Assembly: GCA_963719805.1 (NCBI GenBank)
Contig: CAVRDF010000008.1
Span: 806,001 to 870,000 of the forward strand
DNA length: 64,000 nt
Origin: JAMXLO01 sp963719805
Lineage (GTDB): Bacteria > Pseudomonadota > Alphaproteobacteria > Acetobacterales > Acetobacteraceae
Reading direction: 5' to 3'
The notes beneath the pieces were generated by a model. It was not told where the DNA came from. It did not search any database and saw only the letters and a list, made by a program, of their open reading frames with translations. Below are positions 36,880-46,608 of the stretch, one piece after another (the stretch's first letter is position 1; each line of letters starts with the position of its first letter). The position numbers were made by a program, and so were the translations under genes.

Positions 36880-37119
36880 ATGAGCGAGATCGCGGACAAA
36901 GTGAAGAAGATTGTGGTCGAGCATCTCGGGGTCGAAGAAGCCAAGGTTACGCCCGAGGCCTCGTTCATTGATGATCTGGGCGCCGACAGTCTGGATACCG
37001 TTGAACTGGTGATGGCTTTCGAGGAAGCGTTCAGCGTGGAGATCCCCGAGGACGCCGCGGAGAAGATCAGCACCGTCAAGGATGCGATCGAATACATCGA
37101 GAAGCAGAAGTCCGCCTGA
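36880..37119 (+). CDS. acpP: Acyl carrier protein
   Basis: The 79-residue acidic protein has the phosphopantetheine site Ser37 in LGADSLDTVELVMAFEE, with the typical helix pattern (VEHLGVEEAKVTPEASFIDD) before it and IPEDAAEKISTVKDAIEYI after. It carries the growing acyl chain as a thioester in the cytosol. The AGGAGGAG site is strong, in line with high expression. It lies between fabG and fabF, as in most bacteria. Confidence 0.98.
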   Translation: MSEIADKVKKIVVEHLGVEEAKVTPEASFIDDLGADSLDTVELVMAFEEAFSVEIPEDAAEKISTVKDAIEYIEKQKSA

Positions 37120-37145
37120 TCGGCCCACCGGGAGGGTCCATAGCG

Positions 37146-38408
37146 ATGCGGCGTGTGATGGTGACGGGCATGGGGATTGCCTGTCCCCTTGGGCTCGGGG
37201 TCGAGCATGTCTGGCGGCGGTTGATCGCCGGCGAATCCGGTATCGGCGCCATTCAGGCATTCGATACCAAGGACCTGCCTTGCAAGGTGGCAGGCCAGGT
37301 GCCGTCTGGTGTGAAATCTGCCGGCGGGTTGGACCTGGCCGAATGGATCCCTGTCAAAGACATGAAGAAGATGGATCGCTTCATCCATCTTGGCATGGTC
37401 GCCGCCACTGAAGCGGTGGAGGATTCCGGCTGGCGGCCGGAAGCGGAGGAGGATCGTTGCGCCACCGGCGTGATGATCGGCTCCGGGATTGGCGGCCTGC
37501 AGACAATATACGAAGCGGCTATACAGGTTTATGAGGGCAAGACGCGGCGGCTGTCGCCGTTCTTCATTCCCTCAGCGCTGATCAACCTGGTCTCCGGCCA
37601 TGTGTCGATCAAATTCGGCTTCAAGGGTCCGAATCATTCGGCGGTGACGGCGTGCGCGACCGGCGTGCACGCGATCGGTGACGCCGCGCGGCTGATCATG
37701 TGGGGCGATGCCGATGTGATGGTGGCGGGTGGTGCGGAAGCGGCGGTGTGCGAGTTGGGCATCGCGGGGTTCTGCGCGTCGCGCGCATTGTCCACCGGCT
37801 TCAACGATGAACCGGCAAGGGCGTCGCGGCCGTGGGACAAGGACCGCGACGGCTTCGTGATGGGCGAAGGTGCCGGTGTGCTGGTGCTCGAGGAATACGA
37901 GCACGCCAAGCAACGCGGCGCGAAGATCTATGCTGAGGTGGCCGGTTACGGCATGTCAGGCGACGCCTATCACATCACCGCGCCGGCCGAAGGCCATGAC
38001 GGCGCGGTGCGGTCGATGCGCGCGGCGTTCCGCAATGGCAGGATCACGCCGGAGCAGATCCAGTACGTGAACGCGCACGGCACCTCGACGCCGCTCGGCG
38101 ACGACTTGGAATTAGAGGCGGTGGAGAATGTGTTCGGTGACGCGGCGAAGGGCCTCGCGATGTCATCCACCAAATCGGCAACGGGCCACCTGCTCGGCGC
38201 TGCCGGGGCGGTCGAGGCGATCTTCTCGATCCTCGCGGTGCGCGACAATGTCGCGCCTCCGACCCTGAACCTTGACGGGCCGAGCCGGGAGAGCGTGATC
38301 GATCGCGTGGCGAACACTGCGCAGCAACGCAGGATCGATTGTGTGCTGTCCAACAGCTTCGGCTTTGGTGGCACCAATGCCTCGGTGATCTTCCGCGCCG
38401 CAGCATAA
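37146..38408 (+). CDS. fabF: 3-oxoacyl-ACP synthase II
   Basis: The 420-residue condensing enzyme has Cys170 in SAVTACATGVHAIGDAARLI, the two catalytic histidines in YVNAHGTSTPLGDDLELEAV and KSATGHLLGAAGAVEAIFSI, and the usual C-terminus SNSFGFGGTNASVIF. It condenses malonyl-ACP with acyl-ACP and controls cis-vaccenate formation. It starts 26 bases after acpP behind GGGAGGG. The length is the family standard. Confidence 0.97.
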   Translation: MRRVMVTGMGIACPLGLGVEHVWRRLIAGESGIGAIQAFDTKDLPCKVAGQVPSGVKSAGGLDLAEWIPVKDMKKMDRFIHLGMVAATEAVEDSGWRPEAEEDRCATGVMIGSGIGGLQTIYEAAIQVYEGKTRRLSPFFIPSALINLVSGHVSIKFGFKGPNHSAVTACATGVHAIGDAARLIMWGDADVMVAGGAEAAVCELGIAGFCASRALSTGFNDEPARASRPWDKDRDGFVMGEGAGVLVLEEYEHAKQRGAKIYAEVAGYGMSGDAYHITAPAEGHDGAVRSMRAAFRNGRITPEQIQYVNAHGTSTPLGDDLELEAVENVFGDAAKGLAMSSTKSATGHLLGAAGAVEAIFSILAVRDNVAPPTLNLDGPSRESVIDRVANTAQQRRIDCVLSNSFGFGGTNASVIFRAAA

Positions 38409-38462
38409 CGTCCTCGCACATGGGCTTTGACCAACCCCCCGGACCTAGGTCATTCTGCTGTC

Positions 38463-39719
38463 ATGCAGGCAGCCCTTGACGCCATTCTACGGCGCTTCAT
38501 TACGCTAGGCCGGCTGACGGTGCGTTGGCCCGACGGTCGGCTCACAACCTATGCCGGTCCGGCAGGTTCCGGTCCCGAAGCAACCATGACGTTTCGCGAC
38601 CGTGCCACGCTACGCCGACTGATCGCCAATCCGGCGCTCGCTGTCGGCGAAGCTTACATGGATGGCGGGCTGATACCGGACGAACGGGGAATCTATCACA
38701 CGCTCGAGCTGCTGGTGATGAACCTGACGGCGAACAGCGCCGGCCACCCGATCGGGCGCTTGCATGCCGCGCTGGGTCAACTGAAGCGGCGAATCGATCA
38801 GTACAACCCGGCGCATCGCGCGCGCCAGAATGTCGCGCACCACTATGACCTGAACGGCCGTCTCTACAGTCTGTTCCTCGATCGCGACCGCCAGTATTCC
38901 TGCGCCTATTTTCCGCATCCGAACGCAACGCTGGAAGAGGCACAGGTTGCCAAGAAGCGGCACATTGCCGCCAAGCTCTGCCTCGATCGTCCGGATTTGA
39001 CCGTGCTGGATATCGGTTCCGGCTGGGGTGGGCTCGCCCTGACACTCGCCCGTGATCATGGCGCGCGCGTGCTCGGCGTTACTTTGTCCACCGAGCAACT
39101 GAACGAGTCGCGCGCCCGCGCCGCGGCAGAGGGGCTGACAGATCGTGTGTCATTCGAACTGCTTGATTATCGTGCGGTGGATCGTACGTTCGACCGCATC
39201 GTGTCGGTCGGTATGTTCGAACATGTCGGTGTCGTGCACTATCGCGAATTCTTCGACACGGTCGGGCGCTGCCTGAAGCCGGACGGCGTGGCGTTGCTGC
39301 ACGCTATCGGCCGCAGCGACGGCCCTGGCTTCACCAATCCCTGGATTGCCAAGTACATCTTCCCCGGAGGCTACTGTCCGGCGCTGTCCGAAGTGGTGCC
39401 GCACGTCGAGCAAAGCGGTCTCGTCGCCACAGACATCGAAATCCTGCGCCTTCACTACGCCGAGACGTTGCGGCATTGGCGCCGCCGTTTTTCTGCCAAC
39501 CGCGACACCATCGCCTCGCTGTATGACGAACGCTTCTGCCGAATGTTCGAGTTCTATCTGTGCGGCGCCGAGATCGCATTCCGCCGCGAGGGACATATGG
39601 TGTTCCAGATCCAGTTGGCGCACCAGCAAACCGCCGTGCCACTAACGCGTGATTACATCACCGCGTTCGAAGCAGCGGCGGCACGGCAGAAGGCGGACGC
39701 GTTCAGCCAGGGGAACTGA
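38463..39719 (+). CDS. cfa: Cyclopropane-fatty-acyl-phospholipid synthase family methyltransferase
   Basis: The 418-residue protein has an N-terminal lipid-binding domain (GEAYMDGGLIPDERGIYHTL), then NVAHHYDLNGRLYSLFLDRD, CAYFPHPNATLEEAQVAKKR, the SAM site VLDIGSGWGGLALTLARDHG, VGVTLSTEQLNES-type motif and MFEHVGVVHYREFFDTVGRC. It transfers a methylene group from SAM to cis double bonds of membrane phospholipids. I chose the ATG at 38463; a TTG at 38427 in the same frame would lengthen it by 12 residues. Its position after fabF fits lipid metabolism. Confidence 0.88.
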   Translation: MQAALDAILRRFITLGRLTVRWPDGRLTTYAGPAGSGPEATMTFRDRATLRRLIANPALAVGEAYMDGGLIPDERGIYHTLELLVMNLTANSAGHPIGRLHAALGQLKRRIDQYNPAHRARQNVAHHYDLNGRLYSLFLDRDRQYSCAYFPHPNATLEEAQVAKKRHIAAKLCLDRPDLTVLDIGSGWGGLALTLARDHGARVLGVTLSTEQLNESRARAAAEGLTDRVSFELLDYRAVDRTFDRIVSVGMFEHVGVVHYREFFDTVGRCLKPDGVALLHAIGRSDGPGFTNPWIAKYIFPGGYCPALSEVVPHVEQSGLVATDIEILRLHYAETLRHWRRRFSANRDTIASLYDERFCRMFEFYLCGAEIAFRREGHMVFQIQLAHQQTAVPLTRDYITAFEAAAARQKADAFSQGN

Positions 39720-39799
39720 GTCGGCATTTCATCCCCGATATCCTCGTTATCCCCGCTTTTAGACACCTGCCTAACCGACGTTGAAGCGGCTATGGTGGC

Positions 39800-41296
39800 A
39801 TGACCGTGACCGTCAATTCGCCCCTGCTTGGACTGTCGCAACGGCTGCCGCCATCCAATGTGCAGGCGGAGCAGTCGTTGCTTGGCGCGCTACTGGCGAA
39901 CAACCGCGCGTATGAACGGGTCTCGGAATTCCTCGCACCCGAGCACTTTGTCGATCCGATCCATGGCCGCATCTACCAGGCGATCGTTCGGCGCATCGAG
40001 AATGGCCAGCTCGCCGATGGGGTGACGCTGAAGGCGGAATTCGAGCATTCCGGCGTGCTGGAGGAAGTTGGCGGTACAGCGTACCTCGCGCAACTGCTCG
40101 GCGCGATGGTGGGCATCATCAATGCCGGCGAATATGGCCGGACGATCCATGATGCGTGGCTGCGTCGCCAACTGATCGATGTCGGCGAGTCAGTGGTGAA
40201 TAACGCGTTCGGCGCAGATCCGGAACTCGATGGCACGCAGCAGATCGAGGCGGCGGAACACTCTCTGTTCAAGCTGGCGACTGATGGCGCCGTGGCGGGT
40301 GGCTTTGTCAGCGTCGAGCGCGCGCTGGCCGAAGCGATCCGCAGCGCGGAGCGTGCCTTCAAGCGGGTGGGCCATGTCTCGGGACTCACCACTGGGCTGC
40401 GTGATTTGGACGCGAAGATGGGCGGATTGCATCCATCCGATCTGGTGATCCTTGCCGGCCGGCCGGGCATGGGAAAAACCTCGCTCGCCACCAAGATCGC
40501 TGCCAGCGCTGCCAAATCATTGCTGGCAGACGCACGCGCCACCGATCCGAACGCAACCGCGAAGGCGACGGTGGCGATCTTCTCGCTGGAAATGAGCGCG
40601 GATCAGCTTGCCACTCGCCTGCTCAGCGAAGAGGCGCGGGTTTCCAGCGATCGCATCCGCCGCGGCGACGTCAGTCAGCGCGACTTCGACAAGTTCGTAC
40701 AGGTGTCGCGCGATGTGCAGTCACTGCCGATCGAGATCGACGATACGCCGGCGATCACGCTGTCCGCGCTGCGCACCCGCGCGCGACGGTTGAAGCGCAC
40801 CAAGGGCTTGGCGCTAGTCGTCGTGGACCACATCCAGCTCATGCGCCCGGCCGCCGGGTCCAGGCCGGAGAATCGCGTGCAGGAAATGGGCCAGCTCACA
40901 CAGGGGCTGAAAGCGATCGCCAAAGAGCTTTCGGTGCCGGTGCTGGCGCTGTCGCAGCTTTCGCGTGCGGTTGAGACGCGCGAAGATCGCCGGCCGCAAC
41001 TTTCTGACTTGCGTGAGTCGGGCACGATCGAGCAGGACGCCGACGTGGTGATGTTCCTGTATCGGCACGAGTATTATCTGCGCGAGCCGCAGCGCGGCGC
41101 GCATGATAACGACGACAAATACGAGAAGTCGGTGCAGGACTTCCAGCGTGCGAGCGAAGAAGCACACAACAAGGCGGAAGTCAGCCTCGCCAAACAGCGG
41201 CACGGGCCAACTGGAACGATCTCCCTGTTCTTCGAGGCGGAGTTCACCCGCTTTGCCGATCTGGACACCGTGCACTCGGGTCATGACATCCGCTGA
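39800..41296 (+). CDS. dnaB: Replicative DNA helicase
   Basis: The 498-residue protein has the DnaB N-terminal domain (PPSNVQAEQSLLGALLANNR) and the RecA-like core: Walker A in ILAGRPGMGKTSLATKIAAS, IFSLEMSADQLATRLLSEEA, Walker B region LALVVVDHIQLMRP, and LSQLSRAVETREDRRPQLSD, LRESGTIEQDADVVMFLYR. It unwinds DNA at the replication fork as a hexamer and loads with DnaC-like factors or primase. Start is the ATG at 39800. It overlaps alr by 14 bases, an order seen in related genomes. Confidence 0.97.
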   Translation: MTVTVNSPLLGLSQRLPPSNVQAEQSLLGALLANNRAYERVSEFLAPEHFVDPIHGRIYQAIVRRIENGQLADGVTLKAEFEHSGVLEEVGGTAYLAQLLGAMVGIINAGEYGRTIHDAWLRRQLIDVGESVVNNAFGADPELDGTQQIEAAEHSLFKLATDGAVAGGFVSVERALAEAIRSAERAFKRVGHVSGLTTGLRDLDAKMGGLHPSDLVILAGRPGMGKTSLATKIAASAAKSLLADARATDPNATAKATVAIFSLEMSADQLATRLLSEEARVSSDRIRRGDVSQRDFDKFVQVSRDVQSLPIEIDDTPAITLSALRTRARRLKRTKGLALVVVDHIQLMRPAAGSRPENRVQEMGQLTQGLKAIAKELSVPVLALSQLSRAVETREDRRPQLSDLRESGTIEQDADVVMFLYRHEYYLREPQRGAHDNDDKYEKSVQDFQRASEEAHNKAEVSLAKQRHGPTGTISLFFEAEFTRFADLDTVHSGHDIR

Positions 41297-42377
41297 GCGC
41301 GCCGGCGCAATTCTACAAGTCGATCTCGCTGCCATCGTCGCAAACTGGCGCTTGCTGTGCAGTCTGCATCCCTCTGGTCCGGTGGCGGGGGTCGTCAAGG
41401 CGGATGCCTATGGACTGGGCGCGCGCGCGATTGCGCCAGCGCTGCACAAGGCAGGATGTCAGCACTTCTTCGTCGCGTCGCTCGACGAAGCCCTGGAGAT
41501 CCGCGCGTTGGTGCCGGATGCCATGCTGGCAGTGCTCGGTGGCCTGATTCCGGGCACCGAAGAACTTTACTGCGCGCATGACATCATACCGGCGCTTGGC
41601 TCGCTGGCGGAGGTGGATGCATGGACCGCTGTCGCGCGCGGTGCCGGACATGCCTTGCCGGCAATCCTGAACATCGACACCGGCATGTCGCGGCTGGGCC
41701 TTGATCCGCGCGAACTGGCGGTGCTGCAGCAGGACCACGCGCGGCTTAGCGGGATCGATATGCGCTATGTGATGACGCATCTGGTTGCGTCGGAAGTCTT
41801 CGAAGACCCGTTGAACGAGCGTCAGCGCGAGCGCTTTATCTTGGCGTGCGACGGACTGCCAGCGGCGCGGCGCAGCTTCGCCAATTCATCGGGAATCTTT
41901 CTAGGCGACCGTTTCGGGGCCGATCTGGCTCGGCCCGGAGCGGCACTGTACGGCATCAATCCCACGCCCACCGTCAGCAATCCGATGCAACTGCCGATAA
42001 GTCTGCGGGCACGCGTGCTGGCGGTGCGCGAGGTGCCGCGCGGAACTGGCGTCGGCTACAACGCGACGTGGCACGCACCGGTGCCAAGCCGCATCGCCAC
42101 AGTCGCCATCGGTTACGCCGACGGATTGCACCGCACGCTTTCCAACCATGGGCGAGCGTTCTTTGACGGGCAGCCGGTCCCGCTGGTAGGGCGTGTCTCC
42201 ATGGACCTGACCACCTTCGACATCACAGAACAGCCGGGCATCGTGCCCGGCGCATGGCTGGAAATCATCGGACCACAACAGACGCCGGATGATATTGCCG
42301 CCGCCGCGGGAACCAATGGCTACGAGGTGCTGACCTCGCTCGGCCGGCGCTTGCACCGGATCTACACGCACTCGTGA
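41283..42377 (+). CDS. alr: Alanine racemase
   Basis: The 364-residue PLP enzyme has the Schiff-base lysine Lys39 in VAGVVKADAYGLGA, the fold-III barrel (NIDTGMSRLGLDPRELAVLQ), and the second catalytic tyrosine in GVGYNATWHAPVPSRIATVA, with GYADGLHRTLSNHGRAFFDG and VGRVSMDLTTFD at the C-terminal beta domain. It makes D-alanine for peptidoglycan. The start at 41283 lies inside the end of dnaB; longer starts in the dnaB gene are unlikely. The stop overlaps the GTG of mlaE. Confidence 0.95.
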   Translation: MTSAERAGAILQVDLAAIVANWRLLCSLHPSGPVAGVVKADAYGLGARAIAPALHKAGCQHFFVASLDEALEIRALVPDAMLAVLGGLIPGTEELYCAHDIIPALGSLAEVDAWTAVARGAGHALPAILNIDTGMSRLGLDPRELAVLQQDHARLSGIDMRYVMTHLVASEVFEDPLNERQRERFILACDGLPAARRSFANSSGIFLGDRFGADLARPGAALYGINPTPTVSNPMQLPISLRARVLAVREVPRGTGVGYNATWHAPVPSRIATVAIGYADGLHRTLSNHGRAFFDGQPVPLVGRVSMDLTTFDITEQPGIVPGAWLEIIGPQQTPDDIAAAAGTNGYEVLTSLGRRLHRIYTHS

Positions 42378-43159
42378 ACCTGCTGCTCGACACTCTTGCG
42401 GCAGCAGGCCGAGTGGTCATCAACGCCTGCCGAGCAACCGGCTCGCTTGCGATGTTCGCCGCAGTAGGACTGTCGCACTTGCTGCGTCCGCCATTCTATG
42501 GGCGCCTGTTCGCGCGTGCGCTGCTCGAGATGGGCTACTTCAGCCTGCCTGTGGTGGCACTGACCGCGATCTTCACCGGCATGGTTCTGGCGCTGCAATC
42601 GTATACCGGCTTTGCTCGGTTTTCCGCCGAGAGCGCCGTAGCCAACGTGGTGGTGCTGTCGATCACTCGCGAACTCGGACCGGTATTGGCGGGGCTGATG
42701 GTTGCCGGACGTATCGGTGCCGCGATGGCGGCGGAAATCGGCACCATGCGTGTCACCGATCAGATCGACGCGCTGTCCACACTATCCACCAGTCCGATGA
42801 AGTATCTGGTGGCACCGCGCCTGCTTGCCGGCATCATCGCCTTACCGCTGCTGGTGGTGGTGGCCGATATCCTCGGCGTGCTTGGCGGCTTCATAGTGTC
42901 GACGCTTAAACTTGGCTTCAATGTCGAGACGTATCTGCGCAACACGCTGGACTTCATGCGAACCACGGATGTCACCTCCGGTCTGGTGAAGGCGGCGGTA
43001 TTTGGCTTTCTGATTGCTTTGATGGGTTGTTACCAGGGCTACAACAGCCGCGGTGGCGCCGAGGGGGTCGGCGCGGCGACGACGGCGGCGGTCGTCAGTG
43101 CCTCGATCCTGATCCTGGCATTCGATTACGTGCTGACCGAGATGTTCTTCGCGCGCTAG
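42374..43159 (+). CDS. mlaE: MlaE-family ABC transporter permease
   Basis: The 261-residue protein has a GTG start overlapping the alr stop (GTGA). It has the family signature ALTAIFTGMVLALQSYTGFA, SITRELGPVLAGLMVAGRIG, AAMAAEIGTMRVTDQIDALS and five hydrophobic helices, ending in LAFDYVLTEMFF. It is the inner-membrane permease of phospholipid/mammalian-cell-entry type transporters. The ATPase follows at once. The MlaD substrate-binding and MlaB STAS genes, present in many operons, are not next to it. Confidence 0.93.
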   Translation: MNLLLDTLAAAGRVVINACRATGSLAMFAAVGLSHLLRPPFYGRLFARALLEMGYFSLPVVALTAIFTGMVLALQSYTGFARFSAESAVANVVVLSITRELGPVLAGLMVAGRIGAAMAAEIGTMRVTDQIDALSTLSTSPMKYLVAPRLLAGIIALPLLVVVADILGVLGGFIVSTLKLGFNVETYLRNTLDFMRTTDVTSGLVKAAVFGFLIALMGCYQGYNSRGGAEGVGAATTAAVVSASILILAFDYVLTEMFFAR

Positions 43160-43165
43160 ATCCAC

Positions 43166-43933
43166 ATGATCCCGAAGATCCGAATCCGCGCATTGCGCAA
43201 GTCGTTTGGCGACAAGCTCGTGCTTGACGGTATTGATCTCGACGTCATGCCGCAGACCTCGATGGTGGTGATTGGCGGATCAGGTACTGGCAAATCCGTG
43301 CTGCTCAAGTGCATTCTGGGTCTAATCGAACCGAATTCCGGCACCATTGAAATCGACGGCATCGACATTCTGAAATTGCCGCGCCGCGAGCGGGAACGGG
43401 TGCACTCACGTATCGGTATGCTGTTCCAGAACGGCGCATTGTTCGACAGTCTCCCGGTTTGGGAGAACGTGGTGTTCGGCCTGCTTGCGCAGCGTAAGAT
43501 CCATCGCTCGGCGGGCCACGAGCTTGCGGCAAAATTCCTCGCGCAGGTCGGGCTCGCAGCCAGTGTGGGCAAGCTGTATCCATCCGAATTGTCCGGCGGC
43601 ATGCAGAAGCGCGTCGCCCTGGCGCGCGCCATCGCCGCTCAGCCGGACATCATGTTCTTCGACGAGCCCACGACCGGCCTCGATCCCATCATGGGGGCGG
43701 TCATCGACGACTTGGTGGTGGATTGTGTACGCCAGCTTGGCAGCACGGCGGTCGCGATCACCCATGACATCGCCAGCGCACGCCGTATCGGCGATACCGC
43801 CGCGATGATCCATCGCGGGCGGATCATCTGGAGCGGTCCAGCCGCGGAGCTGATGGACAGCGGCGACCCAACGGTGGACCAGTTCACCCACGGTAGACGC
43901 GAAGGCCCAATTCAGATGGAGCTGCGCCGCTAG
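43166..43933 (+). CDS. mlaF: MlaF-type ABC transporter ATPase
   Basis: The 255-residue ATPase has Walker A VVIGGSGTGKSVLLKCILGL, the Q-loop MLFQNGALFDSLPVWENVVF, the signature LSGGMQKRVALARAIAAQPD, Walker B IMFFDEPTTGLDPIMGAVID and the switch His in VAITHDIASARRIG. It drives lipid transport with the MlaE permease encoded 6 bases upstream. Regulation is not visible. A short secreted-protein gene follows, where mlaD would be expected. Confidence 0.93.
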   Translation: MIPKIRIRALRKSFGDKLVLDGIDLDVMPQTSMVVIGGSGTGKSVLLKCILGLIEPNSGTIEIDGIDILKLPRRERERVHSRIGMLFQNGALFDSLPVWENVVFGLLAQRKIHRSAGHELAAKFLAQVGLAASVGKLYPSELSGGMQKRVALARAIAAQPDIMFFDEPTTGLDPIMGAVIDDLVVDCVRQLGSTAVAITHDIASARRIGDTAAMIHRGRIIWSGPAAELMDSGDPTVDQFTHGRREGPIQMELRR

Positions 43934-44023
43934 GATTGAACAGTCGGCAGGACGACAAACCGCGCTTCGGGTCGTAGATTGCGGGTAGGGAGCAGCCGAA
44001 ATGACACGACTGAGGGGGAGCGC

Positions 44024-44561
44024 ATGAGTTCGAGCCGGTTCCCTGCGCGCCGTGGCGATTGTTGCGTTGTTATGTTGCGCAATCCCGGCACGCGCCGACG
44101 ACGCGAGGTTTGTCAGTGCAAAGCAGGTTGCCGGGCTGTTCATGCAGAGTTGCGTGCAGTTCGCCGGCAATAGGAGCGGACTGCGCGATTGGGCGAGGAA
44201 GACCGGCCTCAAGGAACTGCCGGCCAACGTGCAAGATCAATTCCTTTACGGGCTCCCGGGTGTCGTCTTCGACGCGTCCAACAAGGATGGCAAATTCGTG
44301 CTGGTATCCGAGGATGGCGGCTCCTGCTCGACGATTGCCGAAAGTGCCAATGGGCCGGGGGTGATCAGCAATCTCGAGCAGGACATGAACGCTGCCCAGA
44401 TCAGCTATAAGATGACCGGGGAAAAGAGCGACTCGGTTGAGCAAAACCTGCAGCATCGCGAGTACCAGGCGAGCCAGGGCGATCGCCAGTGGCTGTTGTT
44501 GGTCAGCACGGTGAAGGATCCCGAAGCCGGCCAGGTGATGCTGACCGCGAACCGCTATTAG
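44024..44561 (+). CDS. Small secreted protein of unknown function, one frameshift
   Basis: The ATG at 44024 follows a strong GAGGGGGAG site. The first codons read MSSSRFPARR; one extra C at 44050-44051 shifts the frame, and the next frame gives a signal peptide VAIVALLCCAIPARADD. The mature part, about 150 residues, reads FVSAKQVAGLFMQSCVQFAG, LKELPANVQDQFLYGLPGVV, and VLVSEDGGSCSTIAESANGP. The two cysteines could form a disulfide. I do not recognise a function. If the shift is real, a shorter product from the GTG at 44052 would still be exported. It lies between mlaF and radA on the same strand. Confidence 0.7.
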
Positions 44562-44568
44562 AGGGCTC

Positions 44569-45960
44569 TTGGCCAAACCGACCTCTCGTTTCGTTTGCCA
44601 GAATTGCGGTGCGGTGGCGCCGAAATGGACCGGTCGTTGCGAAGCCTGCGGGGAATGGAACAGCATCCTGGAAGAAGCGGTGGTGGTGCGCCCGGGCCCG
44701 GCGGCGAAAGCTGTGACGGGCAAGCGTGTAGCGTTTGTCGGGCTGGCCGGCGATGCTGAGCCAGCACCGCGCTGTGCCACCGGCATCGCCGAACTTGACC
44801 GTGTGCTTGGCGGCGGATTGGTACCGGCCTCGGCGGTCCTGGTAGGTGGCGACCCCGGCATCGGCAAATCGACCCTGCTGTTGCAGGCGGCGGCCAGTCT
44901 GGCACGCGCCGGCAAGCGCGTGTTCTACGTCTCCGGCGAGGAATCGATCGAGCAGACGCGATTGCGCGCCCGCCGGCTGGGTGTGCACGACGCACCGCTG
45001 GATCTGGCTGCCGCGGTCAACCTGCGGGATATCGCGGCCAGTCTGCAATCGGCCGGGGATGCAGCATTGGTGGTCATCGATTCGATCCAGACCATGTGGC
45101 TGGACACGATCGATAGCGCGCCGGGCACGGTCGCGCAGGTGCGCGCCTGCAGCTTCGAACTGATCCAGTTGGCCAAGGCTGGGAAATTCGCGCTGGTACT
45201 GGTGGGCCACGTGACCAAGGATGGCGCCATCGCCGGGCCACGCGTTCTCGAGCACATGGTGGATGCGGTACTGTATTTCGAAGGCGATCGGGGTCACCAG
45301 TTCCGTATCCTGCGCGCAGTCAAAAATCGCTTCGGCGCGACCGACGAGATCGGTGTTTTCGAGATGACCGATCGGGGCCTTGCCGAAGTGGCCAACCCGT
45401 CGGCGCTGTTCCTGGCGGAGCGGCGCGGCAATGTCACCGGCAGCGCTGTGTTTGCCGGTCTGGAGGGCACCCGGCCGGTACTCGTCGAGGTGCAGGCGTT
45501 GCTGGCGCCCAATCCCGCCGGCACACCGCGCCGCTCGACCATCGGCTGGGACGGCGGCCGGCTGCCCATGCTTCTCGCGGTGTTGGAGACGCGTGGCGGC
45601 CTGCGGTTGAACGCGATGGACGTCTATCTGAACATTGCCGGTGGCCTGCGTGTCTCGGAGCCGGCTGCCGACCTGGCGGTGGCGGCGGCACTGATTTCGG
45701 CGGCCACCGACCAGCCGACAAATCCGTCGATGGTGTATTTCGGCGAGATCGGTCTGTCGGGTGAAGTCCGTCAGGTTGCGCAAGCCGATTCGCGTCTGAA
45801 GGAAGCGGCGAAGCTGGGGTTCGATCAAGCAACGCTGCCCCGCCGAGTCGCCCGCGGCAACCGTCCTTTGGCTCCGCCCGAAGGTCTCGAACTAACTGAA
45901 ATCGGTCACATCTCTGACCTGGTTGCACAATTCACAGCTGAATTGGCGGATCCCGCATGA
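44569..45960 (+). CDS. radA: DNA repair protein RadA (Sms)
   Basis: The 463-residue protein has the N-terminal zinc finger (FVCQNCGAVAPKWTGRCEAC), the RecA-like Walker A VGGDPGIGKSTLLLQAAASL, the KNRFG motif in AVKNRFGATDEIGVFEM, and the Lon-like C-terminal domain with NIAGGLRVSEPAADLAVAAA. It migrates branches in recombination and repairs replication forks. The start is a TTG at 44569, 7 bases after the previous stop; no ATG is suitable. Length is standard. Confidence 0.95.
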   Translation: MAKPTSRFVCQNCGAVAPKWTGRCEACGEWNSILEEAVVVRPGPAAKAVTGKRVAFVGLAGDAEPAPRCATGIAELDRVLGGGLVPASAVLVGGDPGIGKSTLLLQAAASLARAGKRVFYVSGEESIEQTRLRARRLGVHDAPLDLAAAVNLRDIAASLQSAGDAALVVIDSIQTMWLDTIDSAPGTVAQVRACSFELIQLAKAGKFALVLVGHVTKDGAIAGPRVLEHMVDAVLYFEGDRGHQFRILRAVKNRFGATDEIGVFEMTDRGLAEVANPSALFLAERRGNVTGSAVFAGLEGTRPVLVEVQALLAPNPAGTPRRSTIGWDGGRLPMLLAVLETRGGLRLNAMDVYLNIAGGLRVSEPAADLAVAAALISAATDQPTNPSMVYFGEIGLSGEVRQVAQADSRLKEAAKLGFDQATLPRRVARGNRPLAPPEGLELTEIGHISDLVAQFTAELADPA

Positions 45961-46026
45961 TCTCCGCTTGGCGCCGCGCCGTTTGCGGACGATAAACCGC
46001 GCGGCCCTCCCTTCCGTGGCGGTTTG

Positions 46027-46596
46027 ATGACCTGGATCGACCTGGTTGTGCTCGGCGTGCTGGCGCTGTCGGCCTTGCTCGCCTTTAGCCGGGGATTGGT
46101 GCGTGAAGTCCTGAGCCTTGCCGCCTGGATCGGCGCTATCTTCATCGCGGTCTGGGCATTGCCGCGCGTGCGGCCACAATTCAACGCGTGGTTCGGCACA
46201 TCGGCCTGGGTCGATCCCGTCGCCTTCGCGGCCGTATTCATCATCAGCCTGATCGTCCTGATGATCATATCCCGCTCGCTCAGTGCTCTGGTAAGAGGAT
46301 CGGTAATCGGGGGGCTGGATCGCACACTTGGCATGGTATTTGGCCTCGTGCGGGGTGCGGCGCTGCTGATACTCGCCTATATCATTGCTGGGATGGTGGT
46401 TCCGGTGGACCGCTGGCCGGATGTGGTGCTCAACGCGCGGTCCCTGCCGCTGGTCTATCAGGGAGCGCGCTGGGCAGTCGAAAGGTTACCGTCGGATCAT
46501 CGGCCGCAGCTTTACGCGCCGCCGGCCGGGCGGGCGACGACAGCGGACGCGCTTTTCCAGGCGGCGCCCGCTGGCAAGGCGGCAGGTAAACAGTAG
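46027..46596 (+). CDS. cvpA: CvpA family membrane protein
   Basis: The 189-residue protein has four hydrophobic helices (IDLVVLGVLALSALLAFSRG, VREVLSLAAWIGAIFIAVWA, AAVFIISLIVLMIISRSLSA, LRGAALLILAYIIAGMVV-like) and the GLDRTLGMVFGLVRG loop typical of CvpA, needed for colicin V production in E. coli and often located before purF. The start is the ATG at 46027 (a TTG at 46024 precedes it). It lies 66 bases after radA and 12 before purF, so it is in the same run. Confidence 0.88.
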   Translation: MTWIDLVVLGVLALSALLAFSRGLVREVLSLAAWIGAIFIAVWALPRVRPQFNAWFGTSAWVDPVAFAAVFIISLIVLMIISRSLSALVRGSVIGGLDRTLGMVFGLVRGAALLILAYIIAGMVVPVDRWPDVVLNARSLPLVYQGARWAVERLPSDHRPQLYAPPAGRATTADALFQAAPAGKAAGKQ

Positions 46597-46608
46597 GAGA
46601 GATCGGGC

